64,000 nucleotides of DNA from Cucumis sativus (Eukaryota; Streptophyta; Magnoliopsida; Cucurbitales; Cucurbitaceae): contig NC_026656.2 of NCBI RefSeq assembly GCF_000004075.3, forward strand, positions 17,556,607 to 17,620,606. Direction: 5' to 3'. The number at the start of each line of letters is the position of its first letter. Position 1 is the first letter of the stretch. Below the pieces are notes generated by a model. That model saw nothing but the letters and a program-made list of their open reading frames with translations, made no database searches and was not told where the DNA came from. Made by a program: the position numbers and the translations under genes. Positions 23,792-35,800 of the stretch are shown here, piece after piece.

Positions 23792-26266
23792 CTAATCTTC
23801 AACCTCAGTGTTGAAAACGAAACTAGGAAATACTGTCGTTATGTCTCTGTATGATTGGATGGCATTTAACAGAATATGATTAGGTTTCTTTCTTTTTATG
23901 ATCATGAAAATAGTTGATAATCTGAGGATAATATGTTTTAGAGGTATAAGAGATGTTGCTTACTTTAAATAAGGAAGAGTCATATTTTTCAAGAGAGATG
24001 GATGTTTATTCACAAAAACCTTCCATTCTTCCTTGCTGATTCTTCCATCCTTATCGGTATCAGCATCAGCAAATGTCTGCAGGAACTACAGGATTAGAAA
24101 CTTCGAAAAGCTCATAAAGAAATAAAGCAGCATGTTGCAATCCATGCCTTGTCGAGAATCGCTTCGAGAAGTTCATCCGGTAACCTCATGTCAGATTCCA
24201 TTAAGATTGCAATAACCATTTGCTTAACCTGAATCCAGCAAAATTCTTCGTTAGTAGAAGCCCAAGTGTTTTCTCCAACATAAGAACTATCTTCTACCTT
24301 TGAAACCCGTCTTAAATAATCGTTGACCAATAATAATAAAGGATAACTATGCAAATAATACTCACTTCTTCACGTTCGATGAACCCAGTTTGCCTCAAAT
24401 CATACAGCTTAAACACAACTACAAAAAGTTAAGCATAGGCAAAAGATCAATATATATACAAGATGATAGAAACCAAGCAGACATTTTCTTCTACACTTAC
24501 AATCACGTTTCTCCTCCATAGGTGCATGGGGATGGAAGATGCTAAGAGCATGAACAAATTCATCAAACTCAATCACTCCATTTCTCTTTTCATCAAAAAG
24601 ATCAAAAACCTAAGCACAAAGTAGTGAAATGTCAAGTGACAAAGTAAGAAAACTGTAATTTAGAGATCGGGAAAATGACATGGTTAATCTAATTGACCAC
24701 TAAGAATCCTTTTGACCCATAAAACCTTTTTTTTTCGTCTTTTCATTTGGTGGATAGAAGAGAAATTTCTCAAAATTGTTTAAATATGTAGTGATTTTGT
24801 ACGTTCAATTTACTATGTAAGGAGAGGAACGCAGGGAATTTGAATTTGAACCTAATCAAATAAGAAATTAAAATTTTTCTGAAAGTATTAGCATCACTGA
24901 TTACACAGAAGTATCAATACTGTCATTAGAACTTCTATAGCATTATACATCTGTTCTTCAAACAGTAAATGAGAAAAAAATAAGGCATCAGTTACTAAGA
25001 ACATTAAGGACACATTTTCTGGGATTGAATTAACTAAATGATAAGATCATTTTAACATAAAGTAGCCATATTCATACATTGCTTTGATCAAAAACATTGA
25101 AGCTACCAAATCAGGCAAGTTAGGGTTTGATTTCCATTTGGTATATCACTCTTGAATATGTGTCTTTTGCCCATGCCATTGCCAAAATAAACTTAATGAT
25201 GAAAAGTGGCTTTCATAAATTGATTTTATTGCATTACCCGGTCCAGAAAGAGGTTCTCGCCATATGGACTTTTAAGAAGTGCCAACTGAAGCTCCTCCTA
25301 CAGCATGAAGCCAGACATAATCAGAACCCAAGATGGTTGTTATTGTACGTGGCAACAAGTTCCCTATCCAAGAACATGGAACAGAAACACAATACAAATA
25401 TTTGAACATACATAAATGACAATTAGAAAGCCCCATCACACTTGAACATACATAAATTTGAATTTGATTTTATGGGTTGAACTAGTGGTAAAAAAAAGAA
25501 TGTGGCCTTGATAAAGAGCTTAGAATGCTCCCAATCCAAAATGTAATACCAAAGGAGTTTTCTTGACACTCAAACGTTAGTCCCGACAAGGTGCATGCAA
25601 ATTAATATACACACACAAACTATTTGAGCTTCATTACATTTATATGATATGAAACAGAACTTTTAAGTGTGTGTGTGTGTGGGGTGGGGGTGGGGGAAGC
25701 TTCTCAAATAAGTCAAAGGAAACCACATAACAGAAGAAGAAACCAGAAACCTTATAGCCACTACCTTGTGAATCAATCCATCGTCAATAATCGAACTACT
25801 CAACTTCTTGAAAAGCTCATGCAACGCTTCCACTTCATTTATAGAAACTGCATCACACAGACAATAGCTAAAATTTAAAACCCCTTCAGTGTACGAACAA
25901 TAAATCAGATTACTCCAGCAGTCTAGTTTCCTAAATAGGATAACAAAACAGAGAAGTAAAAACAAATCCTAATGCAACATCGAGAGAAACCTTACATCTA
26001 GTTTCACTAGCCAGTAGGGAAAGATCATCGTAGCGACGGAGACCCTTCTGACTCTCAGTAGAACAATCGAAGCACCTAGTCATCGCCAGAATCAAAGCCT
26101 CTACAACCGCAATTAGTGGTATAAATGCGGCACAGATCCGTTCACTCACCGTGAAAAAACTCGAGCTCTGTCCAACAACTCAATAAATTACAAAAGAAAG
26201 AAATGCAAGTTTTCAAATCTATCGATGAAATAGTTGAAAGCGTCGTGTATTTACCGATAAATCCAT
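23792..26266 (-). CDS. CBL10: Calcineurin B-like calcium sensor, CBL10 type
   Basis: EF-hand Ca2+ sensor that recruits CIPK kinases (such as SOS2/CIPK24) to membranes in salt tolerance. Nine exons (minus): 26266-26255, 26167-25996, 25847-25765, 25297-25238, 24609-24501, 24418-24366, 24228-24148, 24076-23964, 23846-23792. They give 245 aa. Seen: an N-terminal hydrophobic segment ([20 protein letters not shown]) that distinguishes CBL10 from the myristoylated CBLs; EF1-like [17 protein letters not shown]2 [18 protein letters not shown]3 [17 protein letters not shown]4 [16 protein letters not shown]; and the C-terminal FPSF motif that CIPKs phosphorylate, ending NTEVED. Oddities are a 12-nt first coding exon, a GC donor at intron 7 and a same-frame uORF 12 nt upstream. 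The start is fixed by frame continuity and resemblance to the CBL10 N-terminus. Confidence 0.93.
25472..25600 (+). repeat. Degenerate SINE-like (tRNA-derived) repeat in CBL10 intron 3
   Basis: The stretch begins gggttgaactagtggtaa, continues with ggccttgataaagagctta and ttttcttgacactcaaacg, and ends near cccgacaaggtgcatgcaa. This order of short phrases resembles a dispersed SINE-like element I associate with cucurbit genomes (GGTTGAACTAGTGGT.. / TTTCCTTGACACCCAAA.. / CGAGGTGCG..). This copy is diverged and lacks an obvious target-site duplication. The assignment rests on memory of the repeat type. Confidence 0.4.
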
Positions 26267-26278
26267 AACAGTCCGTTC

Positions 26279-26332
26279 TCAATCTTCAAAACAATTTACA
26301 AAAGCATGGCCACCATCATCTTCTCCCTCCAT
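26279..26332 (-). promoter_or_regulatory. Upstream ORF in the CBL10-like 5' leader (17 codons plus stop)
   Basis: On the minus strand an ATG at 26332 opens a 17-codon frame (MEGEDDGGHAFVNCFED). It stops with TGA at 26281-26279, 12 nt before the main ATG at 26266. It is in the same frame as the main ORF but separated from it by that stop. The leader position is inferred, not mapped. Confidence 0.5.
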
Positions 26333-28349
26333 GTCCGGCTTCTGAAAACAGAGATCGAAGCGTAACTTTTCCCATCACTCTCAAACTACTTGTCATTATA
26401 GGTAAGGGGCTCAATCAGGACACGGATGTTCCACTTCTATGTTAAAGCGGTAAGGACGATTCTCATCATCCAGACTCGTGGGTTCGTCGTCGTAGATTAG
26501 ATGCGATGCCAAAATGAATGCGACAGATAATTCTATTAAATGACCCACCGGAAAAACTAGGTAACCTAGTACGTATTCGTTTTGTTTGGGAAAAATGCTA
26601 TTTCCTTCTACAATTTTGCTGTTTCTTACTATCAAATTCGACCTTTCTTAATCAATTCATATTTTTAAGCTTAAAACAAATGTATAATCCACATTAATCA
26701 ACAAAAATGAAATGAGATGATATCTTAAAATTAAAATAAAGTTTAGATTGGACATGATATACCATGTATCTCTATCTAAATCGTTATCCCAAAATCATAA
26801 TGGACTTAGAAGATGATGGATTAAAATGGGGCTATGATGGATCACGATCGACACATATCTCTATCTAAAGGACCATCTAAGATAAAGTAATCAACCCCTG
26901 GACGAAAATGATATGTCAAGTCATCTACCCTTGTAAGTATATAGTTTATTGGTATCATATTCATTTATTTGTTAAAATAAACATTATTAAGTTAGGTTAT
27001 AGAATTTCAAACGTCGTTGAAAAAAGATATTCATAAACTAATGATAAAAGCTTAGACATTCGAGTGTGATTATTACTTATTTTAAAAATAAAGCTTGTTT
27101 GGTCGGGTCATGTTGAATGTCCTCGATTGAAAGTGGCCCTCCCTTTTTCCTTTCTTTTTTCAAAACTTGGTGTTTAATCAACTATACTAAAAAAATGTGG
27201 TATGTTGCTGTGTGTTTGGACTATTTGGGGGGAAGTGTTTTTAAAAAGTAGTTTATCTCTAAAACACTTTATGCCAAAAGTACTTTTATTAATAGTTTTA
27301 AGGCCACGAGCTTGTCTTTTTCTTTTATTTTATCCTTATCTATTTGAATTTTAACAGTATATGGACAATGAAAAATCGCAATCAATTTTAAGAATGGATA
27401 AATTTGATGTTGGTTCAATTAACTTATTTCACTAAACTTTAATTTAAGTTGCACTTACATGCTTTGTATTTTAAATTAAAACAGAAGGAAAACAAGACCA
27501 CTCTTTTTACTTTTATAATTATAGTGTTTAATCGCTTTCTGCCTCGTATTAATTGTATGTTTAAATTAATTGGTTAAAATATTGTTATGGTTCTTTCATT
27601 TCAAGTTACAATCAATAAATCTTAAATTTAATTATTTGAAGTTGATTTTGTTTATAAATAAATTAAATAATAAGCATAGTTTTGTTAAATAAAGCACGCT
27701 CGTAAATATAATATAGTAAACAAAGTTATTTTATAATAAAGAACTTCAATATCTTACTAAAATAATAAACTAATAATGATATTAATCTAAACTTTGAATT
27801 TTCACAAACTTATCAATTTGCATTGGTATATATATTTCATTTAATCAGTAAATTATAATACGAGTCAATTAAACTATTAGTTTTATAAATCAATACTCGA
27901 TTGTGACATTTGATTACAGTTACTTTTGATAATTATCTATGCATCGATTCTCCAATGTGCATACTTCGAGTTTAAAAAACATCGACTGTAAAAAAAAGTA
28001 TTGTATACAAATTTAAATTATTTATAAATTTTATTAATAATAACGGTAAACTTTAACTGGAATGTAACCAACTAAAATATATATATGAGTTTAAATGTAT
28101 ATTCTCTTGAATTTTATGGTATAACTTATATGAAAATTGCATTAATGATAAAAAAAAAAAATTTAAAAATGGTTCGTAATTCATTTTGTTGTATATTAAA
28201 AAATTAACAAATATGAAAATAATCTGCTTTTGAATTTTTATTTTTACAATTTAAAAAATGTAACTGACATAGTGTCTTATGGCGGTGGTTTTTATTTTTT
28301 GTAAACTTCCGTAATTATATTTAGAAAAAAAAGAAAGGAAAAAAAATCT

Positions 28350-28570
28350 TAGAACCGGGTTCAGCCCAACCATTCGAGAATTGGTCCACAAATTGACGAC
28401 ACGTCGTATGCCGCAAATGGACGTTATTGATTGTTGAATGCGCCTCGTGCTCTCGCTCGATCTGTCGTACATGATCTTGAAGTGAGAATGCCACTTTCAA
28501 TAATCCAGGTGGCAAAATCCAAAATCAAATTGCTCACGTGGGTAGGGGCCCATCCCCACTGTCTCCCTTT
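28350..28570 (-). pseudogene. Possible gene relic or solitary promoter island
   Basis: A patch clearly richer in G+C than the surrounding kilobases. On the minus strand a 64-codon frame (28515-28321) reads MPPGLLKVAFSLQDHVRQIE... and ends in a poly-Phe run from a T tract. Just upstream on that strand lie a CACGTG G-box (28537-28542) and GGGGCCC. The peptide matches no family I know, and no continuing exon is evident. It could be an exon remnant or chance. Confidence 0.25.
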
Positions 28571-28852
28571 CCCAATAAATGTTTAGATTTGTTTCTATCT
28601 ATTTCCAACTTTAGAAAATATATATTAACATCGTTTCCAAATTAAAACAACCATGCTAATAATAAATATTTATTTTATTATTTATCAAATATATACACCT
28701 TTGTCAAAATTAAGACGTAATTTATATATTAACAATTAAACGGTAATAATAGATCGTTAAACCTTTAGTTTTACGAACAGATTTACTAAGGAGCCAAGAA
28801 CACGTGTTCCTCTCATACTATCATTTTTTGTATTTTGATTTTAACTATATTA

Positions 28853-28901
28853 TGGTGCAGTGGTTATGCCTCAATTGCAAAAATCTCTTGCGTTCAATTC
28901 T
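28853..28901 (+). repeat. tRNA-like Pol III A-box/B-box pair, candidate SINE head
   Basis: Reads tggtgcagtggttatgcc (A-box-like, TGGYNNAGTGG) and then, about 38 bases on, gcgttcaattct (B-box-like GTTCRANNC). An A/T-rich tail follows. No cloverleaf forms, so this is not a functional tRNA. It may be the head of an old tRNA-derived SINE. Confidence 0.25.
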
Positions 28902-31900
28902 TATTTAGAAAAAAGCAACAAAGACAATGAAGCCCTAAAATTTAATTATTCAATTCTTATTTTTTCAACAAAGTCAATTAAGACTTACACTTTCTCAACA
29001 ATATTCCATAAAAAAAAACGTATTATTCTTTTATTTTTTATCAGTTTTTAAATTCACATATTTATATTAAAAAAAAATCAGTAGTTCTCTATTGCTATAG
29101 TTAATGTTATTGTAGTATCAATGAAACGTCGTGATATTTTTTTAACATTTTTTAGTATGTTTATTATATAGTATCTTATGTCTCTTATATAAAATCGATG
29201 GATCCACTATCGTTTAGTTTAATACTTTATTTGACAAATAGCCAAGTGATCATGACATTGGTTTAGCTATGCTGTCCATATGTAACGTCATAGCATAGCA
29301 CAAATGCAATTTTTGCACTTTTAATTTAATATTTTATTTGATAAATACACATATATATATGAGATTTTAATAATTAACTGTAAAGATTAGACGTATGGTA
29401 TGATTTTTTCATTTTAATTAAAAAATAAAACATTTCATATGGTAGTTGTTGATCTCAATCAAATAAATCCGTAGGTTACATATTTGTTTATAATTTTATA
29501 AAATAAAGTATTTGTTATTGCAAAATTCCAAAAGACAAATGCACATGCAGGGCAGGTGCAAAAGACCATCCCCTCTCCATTATTCTCCTAAACATTTTGT
29601 TACTTTTTTTTTTTTTTATAAATATTTTGAGAGAGATTGTTTTAAACATTCAACACGTATGAAATATAGTCAACATTTAGTAATTCAATTTCACACTATT
29701 AAAGTAATAATAAACAGTGGTCTCTGTGAATAAATAAATATAGTTTTAAATTAGTAAATAAACGTTTCAATACTTGTAAATAAGCTAACATATTTTATAT
29801 TCATATAGTTTTTTTTTCTTAATTTTAAAGTTGATTACAATCTTTTTTTAATAATTTAAAGTCAAATTAAAGTATTATAACATTTGTATTTAAAAAGTTT
29901 TCAAGTGATTTTGGACACATATAATGTAAAAATGATTTGTAATCATAGATTAGAGATGCATACAAGCACAACTTACCGAATTTAACATTTATTGACTTTT
30001 AATTTCATGTTATATATTTAAGATTAAAAGCATTTAATGGCTTTCAAACCTATTCTGTATGCCTGATATGTATAATAAACAGTATAAAACTGTCTATATT
30101 AAGTATTGGATTTTTTTCAAAAGTATTTAAGTTTTTAAGTTCGTGATAATTCAATTATTTTTAGGTTGTAACAAAAATAACAAAGTATGTCGTTTAATTT
30201 GAAAAAATAGTAAAAATAATTTTAAATTGTTATAATAGTAAAACATAAAAATTACAAAAAAAAAAAAAAAAACAATCTCTCAAATACCCCAACCCAATAT
30301 AAAAATTACAATTATTTAACTAAACTTAAAATATATTGTAATTGAAATAACACATGCTAATTAGAAAATCTGTCATTAATGAAAAGTTTCACCTCATATC
30401 TGCAAAATTTAAAATTTATTTAAATGTCTACAAGACCCAATTCATTCGAAATGAGTAGTTGCAAAGTCGAGACACATTCAATCAAAGGGTTTGGCTCTAC
30501 ACGTGTCGAACAACCATAGTTGAAAGCTTCAAATTAAAAATGGGAGCATTGTTGATATTACGATAAAGATTAAATCATTAAATTATACCATAGAATTAAA
30601 AACTTATATACAAGATACGCATCGGTGAGTTCTTCATACATTCGAGATTCATTTGAGTTATTTTCTCTTGTTTGCAATAAAAAAATTATCTTTCACATTA
30701 TGTTTATCTCTTGTTGGCTGTCTCTCTCCCTCCCTTTATTTTTTTTTATCTAATAAAACCTAAAAGAAAACTATTCAAATAATTTAAAAAATGTGATTGA
30801 TGCATAAATAAATCCTAAAATTTAAATTCAATTTTTTATTAAAAGCTACATATTACGTGTTATTTAATAAATTGTTTAAAATATAACAAATTTGAAGATA
30901 GTCATTAGCACAAATATAATCCAGCAACAAAATAACAAATTTAGGTACAATAATTTTTTTTATAATAAAAATCAATCAAAATATGTGTATAATAATAATT
31001 AGCACAAATGTAGTGATGATAAAACTTTGTTTTTAAATTACTATTAACCATACGTAACATGTATTATCTGATAATTTTTTTTTAAATAACTTCAAATATA
31101 AATAATACGAAATGCTTAATTTATGTTTGCTATTAAGGATATGATGTAGTATTTAAAATCAAAATATAATGATTTGGAAATGATTCAAATTCTCATAATC
31201 ATTTTTTATTAACCATAGGTATTATGTACTATCATATGAAAATAATGAAGTAGTGATTGTCATTGTTTTAGGGATTAGATTTCATAATATTTGAATTAAA
31301 AATATTATGAAATGTAATGAATGGAGAACGATTGAAATTCTTTTAACAATTTTGTAGGGAAAATTTTATTAAACATTAATTAAATAAATAAATGTTAATT
31401 AATTTGATTTAAATACTAAAAATTCGAAAATTTGTTATGAATTATAGAGATATATTTAGGGTATATAGAGAAAATCTTGTTAGCCCAAATTAGTTAATAT
31501 TTTTCCAAACTAATAGTAGTTTGCAAATACACTTTATATGTGATTGTGTGTTATTTGACAAATACATTGTATCTGAAAACACCTATAGTAACTACCAGTT
31601 TTGTCAAAATTCTTAATATTTTTCAAACTTTCTATTTTTAAACTTGTTATGTTAAATTTTGCTATTCACCGTTATCTCTTATTTTTATATTTTTTAAAAA
31701 CCAAGCCACTAACTTGTTAAACACAAAATTAAAAATTAATATCTTATATTCACTATTAAAAAAAACACATACATGCACACGAACATACAAAAATATCTTA
31801 AACATAAAAGTTATTAAATATACTCTTAATTAAAAAAAAAAAAAACGAAGAATGATATAACTATAAAAAAAACTCTAAGAAAAGACCATCTCAAACATTT

Positions 31901-32505
31901 GATGTGTTGGTTTGATAACAAAAATAACATCAACTTAAAACTCCCTCACTTCATCATCAATCCTTCAAAACTTTTGAAAAGTTTGATCCTTGACTCTTAT
32001 ACACTAAAGCTCTATTTGGGATAGAGTTTGAAATGGTTGAAAGGGATTGTGAAAAAATCTTAATATTTAGATCTAATATCATTTTAATAAGAAATCTTGT
32101 AATTTCTCAACCACACATATATATTAGTGAAATTTTAAAAAATAAAAATTTTTATCAAATGTTTACGGTCTATATAGCATTCTAAATATTTGAATTTATT
32201 TTGTTATTTTAAAAAATGCTAGTATATATTACAATAATAGTTTTCATATTGGTATATTTTTCAAATTTGAATAGATTCAATTTAATTATTTTCTCAAACC
32301 TTTATCAAATATTTTAAAACAAATTATTATTTAATTATCAACGAGAATATAATGAAAATAATAAATCAATTTATTATTAATTTATCTAACGATTTAAATG
32401 AATACATACCCAAAACTAATTTATTTATTTACATAGTCGAGGAAACAAAGGCGACATCTATTATTCTAAAAGCAATAGCAACTCCGAAGTCGGAAAAAGG
32501 AACCA

Positions 32506-32513
32506 TATAAAAG
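32506..32513 (+). promoter_or_regulatory. Putative TATA box of the KEA gene
   Basis: The string tataaaag in the context accatataaaaggggg lies in a locally GC-richer promoter-like segment (32440-32640). It is about 300 bp ahead of the ATG at 32808, implying a leader of roughly 270 nt that is CT-rich near its 3' end. Confidence 0.4.
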
Positions 32514-32807
32514 GGGGACACCCACGAGTACCGCCAGAAGTCGGCCATGCGTGTAGCTTCGCGGCATACAACAACGATTCGTATTTCATAGATAGACTTA
32601 GACTACACATTGACCCTTTAACTCTGGTCTGGTTAGCCACTGACTCCCCCCATCTCCTTCAAACGCTCTCTCCCTTCTTCCATCCTTCCTTTATTTATTT
32701 ATTTATTATTATTATTATTCATTTTCTTAATCTCCTCCCGAATCCTTGTCTTCTCCTCTCCCATGGTGTCCAACTAGCCGGCAACATCACCCTTTCACCT
32801 CTCTGCA

Positions 32808-35800
32808 ATGTTGAACCTCTTCTCTTTGTCTCACCGCATTTTCATTTCCATCTTCATCTTCCTCTTCCTCGTCTCTCCGCCGTTGCTTCCTTCCTCCGCT
32901 CTTCCTCTCTCCGACTCCGATCAACCGCTTCTCGCTAATACTACGCTCCAGTCCAATAATGTTTCCGTTCCGAGGAATAAGGAAGGTAGTTTTGCTGACA
33001 TCATTGATCGTGCTTTGGAGAATGAGTTCAAGGAGAATGACCAGAATGAAGGTTAGTAGATCTTTAGATCTCGGCTTCTCACTTGTTTTTTGTTAGGGTT
33101 TTTATTACTTTGGTGTAGCTAACTGCGGTTTTAGTGGTGAATCTATGTTAATTGTGGTATGCGGGTGTGTTGAAACGGTTTTTTTTTTTTTTTGTTTGCT
33201 ACTATGGCTCTAGGAGTAGGATAAGGTAGATGACTAGTTTTTGATCTTGTGTGGTTTAATTCTTTTGTAGTTATTGGATACGGAATTCCTTTTCTTAGTA
33301 AGAGGATGGTATTGCGAAATTTGTCTGGAATTATGGTTCCTGTATGAATTTGAGCTTTTCATTTTTATCGTTTAGATCAATACCTACCGATCCCGTTTGT
33401 TATTTCTACTATTCTATTGCTTGTGTTTCTTACTTGTTTTCTTTTAAATGTTCGATTATTTTGAGTAAATTGTCCAATACGATTGCTGGTGGTGTTGTTA
33501 TTGCAGCTCGTATGATGTTAATATATTCTATCTTCTGTTTGAGTAATATGAGGACATTTCTCTCTCTTGCGTTTCAGCAATTGATTCAGGAAGCTTCAAC
33601 AACAGTGTAGCAGAGCAGCAGGTTGGTAGTGATATGTTTTGTCAATGTAGTAATCATTATTTTCAAAAAACTTTTGAGCACAACTTGTGAGAATTATGGA
33701 TTTTACTCTGATTTTGAACGAGCAAAATAATCTGTTCCAAACATACGGGCACAAAAATGTGCTGATTTGGCCCTCATTGATTGGCGTTGTTGATTAGGCA
33801 ACTCTGGAGACTGTGGCAAGGGTGAAGTCAAAGAAAAATGATACGAAAGAGGAAAAGTATATGCTTCTTACTTTAGTATTACATTTCACTTTCAGGCCAT
33901 GCTATACTGGATTAAGCGTGCACTTCCTTAAACACTTGTGTTTCTACTTTAGGTTTCAGCTTCAAAACGTTTTCAATTTGGACAGTGATAATAGAGCTGA
34001 AGATACCCCTACATTGATTGATCGAAAGGTATGGGTATTTCATTTTCCGTATTTTTTCTGTGTCAGATCGTCATTTTGTGCTCAAGGTTGGTAAAACATT
34101 TTTCTTTTCTCAGGACAATGTCTTTATCATATCCAACTTTAAGTCTAAATATCCAGTGCTACAATTAGACTTGAGGTATGTTTTTATTTTATGCAATTGT
34201 TCCTCAAGTAATGACTGATATTAACTTCTAATTTTATGAGTTGGCAGATTGATATCTGATTTGGTTATCGTAATTGTCTCTGCAACTTGTGGCGGCATTG
34301 CCTTTGCCTGTGCTGGACAACCAGTACGATTATTTTTTACCTAAGCTATTGAATAACAATTGTAGGATGTGATCTGATTTTCATGACATGGACAATCCTA
34401 TATATATGTAACCTGTGTTATATTTTATCAGGTTATAACTGGATACCTTCTAGCAGGATCTATTATTGGACCTGGAGGATTTAACTTTGTCAGTGAAATG
34501 GTTCAAGTACGTTGCTCCTAATCTATCATTTATAGTTTTTCCAGGGCTCTTTTTTCCTCTGCCTAAAAATTGGAAGATAACAATTACATTTGTCATATTT
34601 TTCTGGTTGCATGAGATCTTCTCAGATGTATACTATAGTATAATAAATACCCCATCAGGCTATCCCTCTAATCTTATTTGTATTTTTTTCTTCTCTAATG
34701 AATTTATTTTATATCCAAAGTTAAAATGGTGAGTAATGAACCGGTAGAGACAATATATATAAGGTAAAAGAATGGGCACTGTACATTTTGGATTAATTTC
34801 TAGAAAATGCACGAGAAAGTGGAAGCTGACTAGTTCTGTATGCATGGGGCTTTTAATGAAAGTTGGTCCTAATCTATCAGGTTTACTGATAGGGGTTAAT
34901 TAGTCATTCTATAATTTGTTGTTATAAAAGTTTATTGTACAAAGTATGTGTTAGAGAAGTTGGTGTGTTTGTTTTAATATTTAAAAAAAGAACGAATGAT
35001 GGTTGCCCTCTCAAAAGATCTCTCTCGCACTATAAACGTATACAATGTATATTTGTCTCTTGTGATGGTTATTCAGAGATAAAAAGACATTTGTGTTGAT
35101 TTGTTTTCATGTTGCCTTACCAATGGCCAAATTCTTTCTTTCGTCCTCAAGTTCCTTATTGATTTCTGTGATTAGGTTGAAACGGTAGCTCAATTTGGTG
35201 TAATTTTTCTTCTTTTTGCACTGGGTTTGGAGTTCTCAACAACTAAGGTTAGTTTTATTTCCATTCAAGGTTATTTGTAGATGTTTATAAAATCACAATA
35301 CATGTGCTAAGCCCAATGATATGTTTTAGCTACGAGTTGTTCGTGCAGTTGCTGTTCTTGGCGGGCTTCTTCAAATTTTCCTATTTATGTGCCTCAGTGG
35401 AATCACAGCCTCGGTAATAACTAGTGCTTCTCTGTATTATTTTTATTTTTTTCCGGTTAACGAAAAGTCCAAACAATCTTGTGTCATTGACCACCCTATT
35501 TTTTGGCCGTTGAATAAATTAATTTGGATCCTGCTTTAGCCAGGTTCTAATACTCAACTTCCCTATTGTTGCATGCCTCCTATTAAATAAACTTTGCTTA
35601 TTTATTTAATGATAAAAAATTTGTAGCAAGTTTTACAAGACTCTTTTTCTTCGCTGTGAATTTTATTATCATTATTGTTGTGTTGTTTTTATTTATTCAT
35701 TTATTATTAATATTATTATTATTTTGCAGTCATGTGGTGGGAGTGCTTCTGAAGGAGTTTTTGTCGGAGCATTCCTATCTATGTCCTCAACAGCAGTGGT

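Larger units (their letters stand above)
26333..32807. other. 6.5-kb gene-poor AT-rich region
   Basis: No complete gene. A GC-richer island lies at about 28350-28570 and a tRNA-like A-box/B-box pair at about 28853-28901; both are listed separately. The far right (32440-32807) is the KEA promoter and leader. The rest is A/T-homopolymer-rich, with short frames only and no transposase, gag or RT signature I can read. Confidence 0.5.

Noticed and set aside
25402..25457. 16-bp direct repeat ttgaacatacataaat as a target-site duplication
   Set aside because: Both copies lie on the same side of the SINE-like element, so they cannot flank an insertion.
26411..26635. 74-codon minus-strand ORF upstream of the CBL10-like gene
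   Set aside because: No recognised domain, not joinable to a credible gene; lies in promoter or leader territory.
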